From positions 1 to 32,934 of the forward strand of contig CALWOZ010000028.1 in the NCBI GenBank assembly GCA_944383305.1: a DNA stretch of 32,934 nucleotides. Direction: 5' to 3'. Made by a program: the position numbers and the translations under genes. Positions 7,884 to 14,469 of the stretch are shown here, one piece after another. Under the pieces are notes generated by a model that was not told the DNA's origin, did no database searches, and saw nothing but the letters and a program-made list of their open reading frames with translations. This DNA comes from an uncultured Clostridia bacterium. Lineage in GTDB: Bacteria > Bacillota > Clostridia > Lachnospirales > CAG-274. Every line of letters starts with the position of its first letter. The first letter of the stretch is position 1.

Positions 7884-8540
7884 CTATTTTTTACTTTTTA
7901 TAAAATATTCAAACATACTTTTACTATTTTCATCACATAAAGCCTCTGGATGCCACTGTACGCCTATAAAAAATCTATCTTTATTAATATATTCTATTGC
8001 CTCTACTATGTTCTCACAAGTAGCACACACTTTAAATCCATCGGCTATTTTATCTATAACTTGATGATGAACTGAGTTTACCTTTATTTTGTCTTTTTTA
8101 ACTATATCATATAATAGAGAAGATTTATCTATATCTACATAATGAGTAGCTATATTTTTATCTTCTTTTTGACTATGTCCATCTATATGCTGATTAAGCG
8201 TTCCACCAAAGGCTACATTCATTATTTGTATGCCTCTACATATAGCAAAAGTAGGTATTTTTCTTTTAAAAGCCTCTTTTAAAAGAGTTATCTCAAATAT
8301 ATCTCTTTCATCATATACATCACTAGTTTTACAATGTTTTTTTTGATTGTATATAGTTGGATTTATATCTCCTCCACCAGTTAATAAAATTCCTCCTATA
8401 TAGTCATAATTTATATTTTTTACATTGTAATCACATATATAATATGGTTTTTCAAATGATTTTAAAGTATTTGTATAATATTTGTTTAAAAAATATTTTT
8501 CTTTATCATTAGAAGGAACTACTAAAATAAACTTTTCCAT
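7884..8540 (-). CDS. class I glutamine amidotransferase-like C26 peptidase (gamma-Glu-GABA hydrolase family)
   Basis: This 218-residue cytoplasmic hydrolase has the Peptidase_C26 pattern: GGILLTGGGDINPTIY (49-64), the nucleophile elbow FAICRGIQ with C101, GGTLNQHIDGH, and VQWHPE with H197 and E199 completing the triad. Relatives (PuuD-like) cleave gamma-glutamyl amide bonds, for example gamma-glutamyl-GABA in putrescine breakdown. No other putrescine genes are nearby, so the substrate is open. The N-terminus is short compared with PuuD. It is the first gene of the leftward mscS unit and divergent from cheC. Confidence 0.85.
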   Translation of the reverse strand: MEKFILVVPSNDKEKYFLNKYYTNTLKSFEKPYYICDYNVKNINYDYIGGILLTGGGDINPTIYNQKKHCKTSDVYDERDIFEITLLKEAFKRKIPTFAICRGIQIMNVAFGGTLNQHIDGHSQKEDKNIATHYVDIDKSSLLYDIVKKDKIKVNSVHHQVIDKIADGFKVCATCENIVEAIEYINKDRFFIGVQWHPEALCDENSKSMFEYFIKSKK

Positions 8541-8607
8541 AAACCCTCCTTATAATTAGCATACTATATATGTATTACACTATTTAAAAATTATTATTAT
8601 TTTTAAT

Positions 8608-8630
8608 AAAATAGTTTTCAAAACTATTTT
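8608..8630. promoter_or_regulatory. perfect palindrome between divergent genes
   Basis: AAAATAGTTTT, a single C, then AAAACTATTTT make an 11-bp perfect inverted repeat between the C26 peptidase and cheC starts. No gene ends here, so an operator fits better than a terminator, although a T-run follows. Confidence 0.4.
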
Positions 8631-8698
8631 TTTATGTTAAAATTATTATACTATATTTTGTTAATAATGTAAATTAATTAAATTTTAAGGAGTTTATT

Positions 8699-9277
8699 AT
8701 GGGTAACTTAAATCTAATGGATATAGATATGTTAAAAGAAGTAGCAAACATTGGTACTGGTAATGCTGCTACTAGTTTATCAAGCCTTGTTAATCAACGT
8801 ATTACTATGAGTGTCCCTACTGTAAAAATGCCTGAGTTTAAGCATCTTGCTGATATTATAGGTGGGGCAGATGCTTTAATATCGGGATTATTAGTTGGTA
8901 TTAGTGGTGATATAGATGGTATTATGATGTATCTTATGACAGAAACGTCTGCTTGTACTTTAGCTAATCAAATTATGGGTAGAGATAAAAAAAGTTTTGC
9001 AGATTTTGATGAAATAGACTATTCTATGCTTACAGAAATTGGAAATATACTTACAAGTTCTTATTTAACTGCTTTATCTCAACTTATGAACTATAAAATA
9101 AACCAATCTGTACCTTCTCTTTCTGTGGATATGGCTGGAGCTATATTAAGTGTGCCTGCTATTGAGTTTGGACGTATAGCTGATAGAGTTTTATTTATAG
9201 AATCTACTTTTAGCCAAACCACCGATAATACCAAAGACCTATCTGGATTTTTTATGCTTATACCAGAGGTTAAATAA
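8699..9277 (+). CDS. cheC: CheC-family chemotaxis phosphatase
   Basis: This 192-residue protein dephosphorylates CheY-P. Both copies of the family's (D/S)-x3-E-x2-N active-site signature are present: DMLKEVAN (D10, E14, N17) and SMLTEIGN (S109, E113, N116). Both sites are therefore potentially active, as in true CheC rather than CheX. AAGGAG precedes the ATG. No cheD, cheY, flagellar or receptor gene is in the window; the only downstream neighbour is an endonuclease/exonuclease/phosphatase-family gene 46 bases away. It may act on a distant chemotaxis system or on another response regulator. Confidence 0.9.
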   Translation: MGNLNLMDIDMLKEVANIGTGNAATSLSSLVNQRITMSVPTVKMPEFKHLADIIGGADALISGLLVGISGDIDGIMMYLMTETSACTLANQIMGRDKKSFADFDEIDYSMLTEIGNILTSSYLTALSQLMNYKINQSVPSLSVDMAGAILSVPAIEFGRIADRVLFIESTFSQTTDNTKDLSGFFMLIPEVK

Positions 9278-9323
9278 TTTATTTTTTATAATTCTTATAT
9301 TTAATAATTTAATGGAGATACTT

Positions 9324-10100
9324 ATGGATAATATTAAAACTTGTACTTATAATATTAGATATGATAGTTTTAAAGATTTAAACTGGGGTTGGAGCCAAAG
9401 AAGCCAACATATATTAAATATGATAAAAAGAGAAGACTTTGATATATTAGGCATACAAGAGGCTTTACCACACCAGTTACAAAGCTTAAAATCAATTAAT
9501 AAATATGAATTTTTTGGTATATCTAGAGGTAATAATCCTGATGAAGATGAATATAACGGTATATTTTATAAAAAAGATAGATTTGAAAAAATAGACGGAG
9601 GTTATTTTTGGCTATCTAAAGCCCCTGACACCCCTTCTTTTTATGAAGGTGCTGGATGCAGACGAATATGTGTTTGGATAATACTTTTAGATAAAATAAC
9701 TAATAAAAATATTGTATTTTGTGTAACACATCTTGATAATTTATCCGAAGATGCTAGAATATATGGTGCTAATCTTATATTAGAAAAGCTGTCTAAATAT
9801 TATAAAACTTATCCTTTTGTCTTAATGGGTGATTTTAACTCTATTACAACAGATACTGTATATAAAAATATGTCTAATATTTTTTCTGAGGTAAAAGTTG
9901 TTACAAATTTCAATCCTAAAGGCACTTTCACATCAGATGCAGATTTTTTAGTAAACTCTAATGCAGAAGAATTAGAAATAGATTTTATCTTCATAAATAA
10001 CCTTTTTAGTGTAAAAAATGTTGATATTTTAAGAGATAATTTTAATGGTAAATATATATCTGACCACTTTCCTGTTGTAGCTAACTTATATTGTCATTAA
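9324..10100 (+). CDS. endonuclease/exonuclease/phosphatase family protein
   Basis: This 258-residue metal-dependent phosphodiesterase-fold protein has N10 in TYNIRYD, the metal-binding E46 in GIQEAL, a catalytic His in FCVTHLDNLSEDAR, the MGDFNS Asp/Asn pair, and a C-terminal SDHFPV. There is no signal peptide, so it acts in the cytoplasm. Family members cut DNA, RNA, phosphoinositides or sphingomyelin; the substrate cannot be told here. An ATG at 9312 is in frame but has no ribosome binding site, whereas GGAG lies 6 bases before ATG 9324, so the later start is chosen. A strong hairpin terminator follows. Confidence 0.88.
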   Translation: MDNIKTCTYNIRYDSFKDLNWGWSQRSQHILNMIKREDFDILGIQEALPHQLQSLKSINKYEFFGISRGNNPDEDEYNGIFYKKDRFEKIDGGYFWLSKAPDTPSFYEGAGCRRICVWIILLDKITNKNIVFCVTHLDNLSEDARIYGANLILEKLSKYYKTYPFVLMGDFNSITTDTVYKNMSNIFSEVKVVTNFNPKGTFTSDADFLVNSNAEELEIDFIFINNLFSVKNVDILRDNFNGKYISDHFPVVANLYCH

Positions 10101-10108
10101 TAACTAAT

Positions 10109-10138
10109 AAATAAACCTTACATATATAAGGTTTATTT
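10109..10138 (+). terminator. intrinsic terminator
   Basis: AAATAAACCTTA and TAAGGTTTATTT form a 12-bp perfect stem around a CATATA loop, just after the stop at 10100. Confidence 0.8.
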
Positions 10139-10212
10139 AGATTGTAGACAAAATAGATAGTAGTCTTTATATTAGTTTTACATTTTTAATAAAACCCATT
10201 AAAAATTTTAAT

Positions 10213-10338
10213 CACAAGACGGGGCTTTGCCTCAGATTGTGTAAAAAGCTAGATTTTTAGGTGCTTTAGCCCTTGTGAGAGAATTTTACTTTGCTTCAAT
10301 CTCTACTTTTAGAAAGGCTGTAGACTTTGTCTACAGCC
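10213..10338. repeat. cluster of hairpins with CTTTG/CTTTA loops
   Basis: The gene-free stretch 10139-10353 holds several hairpins in a row: CACAA...GGGGC-TTT-GCCTC...TTGTG (10213-10241), AAAGC...GCTTT (10245-10267), AGAG...CTCT around ACTTTGCT (10278-10304), and GGCTGTAGAC-TTT-GTCTACAGCC (10316-10338). On the minus strand they follow the spoIIID fragment. They could be its 3' untranslated structure, a small RNA, or REP-like palindromes. I see no coding sequence in them. Confidence 0.55.
10316..10338 (-). terminator. terminator of the spoIIID fragment
   Basis: A 10-bp perfect stem with a 3-base loop lies 15 bases beyond the spoIIID stop on the minus strand. TTTCT follows. Confidence 0.65.
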
Positions 10339-10353
10339 TGGGTTTATTTACAT

Positions 10354-10515
10354 TTATTTTATACAAATTCCTATTCCTTTTGATAAATATTTTTCCTTTG
10401 TAGCTAATCCACCTCTTATATGTCTTTCAGACTTATTAAGGTCTAAAACTTTTTTAGCCTGATTAGCAAGATTTGGATTTATACTTAATAATCGTTCTGT
10501 TACATCTTTATGTAT
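10354..10515 (-). pseudogene. spoIIID': 3' part of spoIIID, cut off at the recombinase gene
   Basis: The 53 codons IHKDVTERL...INPNLANQ...LDLNKSERHIRGG..ATKEKY.. match the C-terminal part of SpoIIID, the mother-cell DNA-binding regulator of sporulation (B. subtilis: HKDLTERL, INPDLAN, RHLRGGEATKLKY). There are no stops or frameshifts. Identity starts at the residue equivalent to about 37, in the middle of the helix-turn-helix. Upstream of it the frame runs into the last codons of the serine recombinase and then a TAG at 10543-10545. The first 36 or so codons are not in the window. An intact 3' exon with its own terminator suggests a gene split by an excisable element rather than old decay. 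It is marked as a pseudogene only because it is incomplete here. Confidence 0.88.
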
Positions 10516-10524
10516 AGCTATTGT
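10498..10524. other. predicted recombination junction (att) of a spoIIID-interrupting element
   Basis: SpoIIID similarity ends between codons I (10513-10515) and A (10516-10518), while the recombinase stop codon is at 10508-10510, so the two reading frames overlap here. Site-specific excision should join this point to the missing 5' part of spoIIID. The short core sequence cannot be defined without the other end. Confidence 0.55.
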
Positions 10525-12043
10525 TAATAAGAACGTTTTGGTCTATGCTAATATGTGAAAATGCTTTTAAATATATATTTACATTTTCATTTTCATCTAC
10601 TACTATTTTATCTATTATTTTTTTAATACTAATATTAGATAAATTATCCATATTTAAAATATTTTCTAAATCTTTAAATGTGCTATATATATTTTCTTCT
10701 AGCCTATCCCCTTTTGATAAATTATTTTTTATAAGTTCAAGTTCTTTTTTATTTTTTTCTATATCTTTGTTTAATTCTTTAACCTTTTTGTTAAGTTCAT
10801 CTCTTGTTATTAAGTCATCTGTGTACATTTCCATATACTTTTCTTTTGTCTTTTGTAATTTAATTAATTTTTTTAATATTTCCTTTTCTATGTTAACATT
10901 ATCTTCTTTATTTTTATATATTTTATTAAATTCTTTTATTATTATTTCTATTGTGTCTTTTTTACTTTCTAATATACTTTTAAAATATCCTTTTATAGCA
11001 TCTATAAGTTCTATTTCATCTATTTTGCTAAAATTTATACAACTATCTTTCCCTTTTGCATTTCTTCCACTACATACCCATTTTATATAAGTATTTCTAT
11101 ATACTCTCTCAAGTCGTCTAAAACTATAACAACAGCAACTGCAACGTATAAGTGTACTAAATAAATGTTTGTTACTTTCTCTTTTTTTATTCAAATTAAA
11201 ATCTATATTTCTCTTTTTAAGTATAGCTTGTACTTTTTCAAAATCTTCTTTATTTATAATAGCTAGCTCTGGCTTTTCTATTACATACCAATCTTCACTA
11301 TCTTTTTTCTTTCTAACTCCTGTTAAAAAGTCTTCTATTTCTTCTTTTCCGTTTATAATTTTACCTATATATATTGGATTTGTTAAAATTCTTGATACTG
11401 CATTTTGGCTCCAGTTACAATTACGCTTTGTCTTATATCCTTCATTGTTTAATATTTGTGCTATTTTATTAGCACCATTTCCCTCATTTATGTATAAATT
11501 AAATATTTTCTTAACTACTTCTGCCTCTTTTTCATTTATTGTAAGATTAAAATAATCTCCTTTTATTTTGTCATATCCATATACAAAGTTAGGTACTCGT
11601 CCTTTTTGTGCATTTATTTTTTTACCAAACTTTACTCTTTTTGATGTGTTTGCACTTTCTTCTTGTGCTAATGCTCCAAATATTGTAAGGACAAATTCTG
11701 AATTACCTAAAACTGTTTGATTAGATGTTAAAAATATTGTTTCTATCCCTAAAGCCTTTAATTGTCTTATACTTTGTAAAAAGTCTACTGTATTTCTTGC
11801 AAAACGGGATATGTCTTTGACTATTACTATATTAAACTGTCCTTTTTTTGCATCTTCCATTAAGTTTTTAAAACTTTCTCTTTTTTTAATTTTAGTCCCA
11901 GAAATACCCTCGTCGCTATAAATTTTAAAAAGATTATAACCATTTCTACTTGCATATTCTTCAAAAAATTTCTTTTGAGCCTCTAAACTGTTTAGCTGGT
12001 CTTCTTTATCTGTACTTACCCTACAATATGCTACTACATTCAT
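10508..12043 (-). CDS. large serine recombinase (SpoIVCA-like)
   Basis: This 511-residue site-specific recombinase has a resolvase catalytic domain (about 1-145) with the nucleophile S10 in AYCRVST and the arginine-rich DISRFARN at 77-84. A recombinase domain follows (about 155-265), then a zinc ribbon (C301, C303/C304, C324, C335) and a long coiled coil (about 375-450), the full layout of phage and skin-element integrases. AAGGAGAG precedes the ATG. Its 3' end overlaps the truncated spoIIID gene by a few bases. In skin elements the equivalent enzyme (SpoIVCA) excises the element in the mother cell to rebuild a split sporulation gene. All key residues are present, so it is probably active. 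Confidence 0.93.
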   Translation of the reverse strand: MNVVAYCRVSTDKEDQLNSLEAQKKFFEEYASRNGYNLFKIYSDEGISGTKIKKRESFKNLMEDAKKGQFNIVIVKDISRFARNTVDFLQSIRQLKALGIETIFLTSNQTVLGNSEFVLTIFGALAQEESANTSKRVKFGKKINAQKGRVPNFVYGYDKIKGDYFNLTINEKEAEVVKKIFNLYINEGNGANKIAQILNNEGYKTKRNCNWSQNAVSRILTNPIYIGKIINGKEEIEDFLTGVRKKKDSEDWYVIEKPELAIINKEDFEKVQAILKKRNIDFNLNKKRESNKHLFSTLIRCSCCCYSFRRLERVYRNTYIKWVCSGRNAKGKDSCINFSKIDEIELIDAIKGYFKSILESKKDTIEIIIKEFNKIYKNKEDNVNIEKEILKKLIKLQKTKEKYMEMYTDDLITRDELNKKVKELNKDIEKNKKELELIKNNLSKGDRLEENIYSTFKDLENILNMDNLSNISIKKIIDKIVVDENENVNIYLKAFSHISIDQNVLINNSYT

Positions 12044-12166
12044 ATTTTTCTCTCCTTAATTATTTAAAATAAAAACTTTATTTAATATAATAATTATGAT
12101 ATTATATAATTAAGTTATACCTTTTTATTTAAAGTCCATAAATAAATTTTATTTTAAAATAATAAG

Positions 12167-12213
12167 ACTTATAAATTTTTAATACAGTATTTAAAATTTA
12201 TATTTTTATAAGT
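12167..12213. promoter_or_regulatory. long palindrome between recombinase and AIM24 gene
   Basis: An almost perfect 27-bp palindrome centred on 12186 (AAATTTT-t-AATAC-a-GTATT-t-AAAATTT) is flanked by ACTTAT and ATAAGT, which also pair. It lies in the 191-base divergent region and may be an operator for either gene. Confidence 0.45.
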
Positions 12214-12234
12214 TAAAAATAAGGAGGAAATTTT

Positions 12235-13008
12235 ATGTATCAAATTTCAAACTTTACAGACAATGATGATGTAAAAATTATTTCAGAGCTAGGTGGCTTT
12301 CAAGTTATTGAATATCAACGTGATTTAAGTGTAACTCCAAGTTCAGCTATGAATGCATATTATAGTTCAAAAATGAATGTAAAAAAACGCCAATTAGTAT
12401 GTGACTTAAGTAAATCTCACGTTACCATTCAAGCTGGAGCTATGCAATGGATGCTTGGAAACGTCAGCTCAACAACTGGTATAAAAGGCGTTGGTGACTT
12501 TTTAGGAAAAGCCATCCGTGGTAAAGCTAGTGGAGAGTCTACAATTAAACCTGAGTATGTGGGAGATGGTATTTTAGTCTTAGAACCTACATATAAACAC
12601 TTAATTTTAATGAATACTTCTGACTGGGGTGGCTCTATAGTATTAGATGACGGTCTATTTTTAGCTTGTGAAAGTAATCTAACTCATAAAACAGTTATGC
12701 GTTCAAATCTTTCCTCTGCTATTGCTGGTGGCGAAGGATTATTTAACTTAAGTTTAAACGGAGATGGTAATTTCTGTATAGAATCTGAATGTCCAAAAGA
12801 AGAATTAATAGAAATAACTCTACAAAATGACGTATTAAAAATAGATGGGAATTATGCTATTGCTTGGAGCGGAAGTTTAGAGTTTACTGTTGAACGTTCT
12901 GGTAAATCTCTTATTGGTTCTGCTGCTTCTGGAGAAGGCTTAGTAAATGTATATCGTGGTACTGGTAAAGTATTAATGATGCCTACTGCTAAAATGCCTA
13001 ATATCTAA
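12235..13008 (+). CDS. AIM24 / TIGR00266 family protein
   Basis: This 257-residue protein has the AIM24 (PF01987) beta-helix-like pattern: a middle region with VTIQAGAMQWMLGNV (about 63-77), GDFLGKAIRGKASGES, KPEYVGDGILVLEPTYKH, and a Gly-rich GGEGLFNLSLNGDG. The bacterial role is unknown; the mitochondrial namesake affects inner-membrane organisation. The N-terminus has no signal peptide. AAGGAGG precedes the ATG. Its G+C content looks somewhat higher than the flanking DNA, as expected for a well-expressed gene. It is divergent from the recombinase gene, so it could be cargo of the element. Confidence 0.85.
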   Translation: MYQISNFTDNDDVKIISELGGFQVIEYQRDLSVTPSSAMNAYYSSKMNVKKRQLVCDLSKSHVTIQAGAMQWMLGNVSSTTGIKGVGDFLGKAIRGKASGESTIKPEYVGDGILVLEPTYKHLILMNTSDWGGSIVLDDGLFLACESNLTHKTVMRSNLSSAIAGGEGLFNLSLNGDGNFCIESECPKEELIEITLQNDVLKIDGNYAIAWSGSLEFTVERSGKSLIGSAASGEGLVNVYRGTGKVLMMPTAKMPNI

Positions 13009-13097
13009 TTTATTTTAAATATTGATGCTTTGTATTAAAATAAATCCCCAAATTTTTTTAATATTTTCAATACCATAGTTTAATTATACATAATTAT

Positions 13098-13125
13098 AAA
13101 AAGTATGCTATATAGCATACTTTTT
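13098..13125. terminator. perfect palindromic bidirectional terminator
   Basis: AAAAAGTATGCTA-TA-TAGCATACTTTTT is a perfect palindrome between the AIM24 gene and the convergent small gene. It can serve both directions. Confidence 0.85.
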
Positions 13126-13128
13126 ATC

Positions 13129-13254
13129 TTACTTTTTTTCTATACTTTCACTTTTAATTTTATGTAAAATATTTTCTACTAAAATATGTACTATATATTC
13201 ATAAGTTTTTTCTGTTGTATTAGGATTATGAAATATAAATTTTATATTTTTCAA
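13129..13254 (-). CDS. small protein with IFHNPNT motif
   Basis: This 41-residue protein (MKNIKFIFHNPNTTEKTYEY...) starts at TTG, 7 bases after AAAGGAGGC. The strong ribosome binding site, clean stop and following terminator argue that it is real. Its opening reminds me of small proteins seen near serine recombinases in clostridia, but I cannot confirm that family. It is about 130 bases downstream of the GNAT gene on the same strand. It has no membrane segment, and its function is unknown. Confidence 0.6.
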   Translation of the reverse strand: MKNIKFIFHNPNTTEKTYEYIVHILVENILHKIKSESIEKK

Positions 13255-13383
13255 TGATAAGCCTCCTTTAATTTGCATAATTTATAATATGCTTGTACAA
13301 AATTAAATATGCTTTATCAATTATCCTAAATTTTATCCTTATGACCTAATTATTAAATAATATTAAAATTATATACTTATTAA

Positions 13384-13875
13384 TTATTTTTTATCAAATA
13401 CCAATCTCATTTGATACCACCTTACACCACCGTGTTCAGACTGTGATATACCCTCATTACAAAATCCAAAATGTTCATAAAAAGGTACTAAATTTTCTTT
13501 ACAAGTAAGTACAATCCCGTTACGATTTTCATTTTTTGCCACATTAATAAAATGACGTATTAACATACCTGCATATCCTTTGCCTTGATATTTTGGTATA
13601 ATATCAATTCCAAATACCATTTGCCATAATCCATTTTCATTGTGTAGATTAGCATCTTCATACATATCATCACTTAAATTCTCACTATCTGTAACCATTC
13701 CATTTATAAACCCAATAATTATATCATTATCTTTAAGTACAAAAAAATGATTTTTAAACACAGTAATTCGCTCTTTAATACTTTCAAAACTTGCTGCTTC
13801 TAAAGGAGGAAAACAAATTTTTTCTATATTTGCTATTTCAAGTGCATCTTTTATATTGGCTTTTTCAATTTTCAT
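13384..13875 (-). CDS. GNAT N-acetyltransferase (arylalkylamine acetyltransferase-like)
   Basis: This 163-residue protein has the acetyl-CoA pyrophosphate loop PKYQGKGYAGMLI (about 103-115). It also has the CFPPLEAASFE segment near residue 21 and a C-terminal HGGVRWYQM, both typical of the arylalkylamine/serotonin acetyltransferase-like branch. Such enzymes acetylate amines, possibly for detoxification. AAAGGAAGT precedes the ATG. It is flanked upstream by the inverted-repeat region and downstream by a small gene. The substrate cannot be told from the sequence. Confidence 0.85.
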   Translation of the reverse strand: MKIEKANIKDALEIANIEKICFPPLEAASFESIKERITVFKNHFFVLKDNDIIIGFINGMVTDSENLSDDMYEDANLHNENGLWQMVFGIDIIPKYQGKGYAGMLIRHFINVAKNENRNGIVLTCKENLVPFYEHFGFCNEGISQSEHGGVRWYQMRLVFDKK

Positions 13876-13962
13876 AACATACTTCCTTTCTAATACATAC
13901 CTTTATTAAAATTAATTATATCAACTTATTAATAATTTTTTCAACTAAAATTTTTTAATTTT

Positions 13963-14031
13963 TATTTATAATTAGATTATGACTTTGTTCTTCAATTCAA
14001 AAATTATAAACGGCTTTTTGTTTTAATTTTT
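13963..14031 (-). repeat. 69-bp long inverted repeat, right arm
   Basis: Read on the minus strand this equals positions 1-69 with one difference. The frame KLKQKAVYNF is followed by a stop here. The 93 bases between it and the GNAT start hold nothing else obvious. Confidence 0.85.
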
Positions 14032-14058
14032 GATGCATAAGACCATTAGGAATAATCG

Positions 14059-14107
14059 TTTTTTAATACAACGTATTAAAAAAATTATTATTTATAATTA
14101 GATTATT
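14059..14107. repeat. hairpin plus partial third copy of the repeat end
   Basis: TTTTTTAATAC-AAC-GTATTAAAAAA (14059-14083) is a perfect 11-bp hairpin. Directly after it, the minus strand of 14082-14107 repeats the inner end of the 69-bp repeat (matching 52-77) in the same orientation as the right arm, 127 bases away. Confidence 0.6.
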
Positions 14108-14117
14108 ATTTATAAAT

Positions 14118-14162
14118 AAAAAACTATGAACCTAATTAGCTTAATTAGGTTCATAGTTTTTT
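14118..14162 (-). terminator. terminator of the mannosylglycerate PTS operon
   Basis: A 21-bp perfect stem with a 3-base loop ends in six T residues on the minus strand. The HPr gene's TGA stop codon lies inside the stem. Confidence 0.92.
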
Positions 14163-14408
14163 GTTTAAATATTTTTTTAAATTTTTTTCGGTAAGTTCTT
14201 CATCTTCTCCTTCTATTTGTATTTCGATTATATCATTGTATTTTATGTTTAATTTTAAAACTTCTACTAAATCTTTTAATTGAATTATTAAATTATCTTT
14301 TTGTATATATACTTTACTATTATATTTTTTACATTCATTAGCTAAAAGTACTACTTGTCTTGCGTGTAATCCTGCTCTATCTTTTATTGTATAATTAAAC
14401 TTTATCAT
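14151..14408 (-). CDS. HPr-like phosphocarrier with Asp at position 46
   Basis: This 85-residue protein aligns with HPr without gaps in the key regions. H15 in AGLHARQ takes phosphate from EI and passes it to EIIA. Position 46, the serine phosphorylated by HPr kinase in Firmicutes, is Asp (LKDLVEVLKL against LKSIMGVMSL in B. subtilis), and Pro18 is Gln. An Asp at 46 mimics the phosphorylated state, so the protein should not respond to HprK in the usual way. It is the last gene of the PTS-mannosidase operon, 61 bases after the mannosidase, beyond a hairpin. AAAGGAGAAGG precedes the ATG. It is probably a dedicated carrier for the adjacent EIIA rather than the general HPr. Confidence 0.85.
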   Translation of the reverse strand: MIKFNYTIKDRAGLHARQVVLLANECKKYNSKVYIQKDNLIIQLKDLVEVLKLNIKYNDIIEIQIEGEDEELTEKNLKKYLNKKL

Positions 14409-14430
14409 AAACCTTCTCCTTTACTTATAT

Positions 14431-14459
14431 AAAAGGTCACATTTAAAATATGACCTTTT
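14431..14459 (-). terminator. intercistronic hairpin before the HPr-like gene
   Basis: AAAAGGTCA and TGACCTTTT form a 9-bp stem with an 11-base loop between the mannosidase stop and the HPr-like start. The T-run is short, so partial termination or mRNA stabilisation is likelier than a full stop. Confidence 0.5.
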
Positions 14460-14469
14460 ACATAAAATT

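Noticed and set aside
8608..8630. Intrinsic terminator
   Set aside because: It lies between two divergent gene starts, where no transcript needs ending; an operator is likelier.
10516..10545. Extra N-terminal codons of the spoIIID fragment
   Set aside because: The frame is open here, but the residues (TKTFLLTIA) do not match SpoIIID and are the recombinase 3' end read in another frame.
10521..11555. Long rightward reading frames over the recombinase gene
   Set aside because: They are antisense shadows of an AT-rich gene: Ser/Phe/Ile-rich products with no domain and no ribosome binding site.
70..13962. Composite transposon bounded by the 69-bp repeats
   Set aside because: No transposase lies next to either arm, and the enclosed genes include ordinary chromosomal functions.
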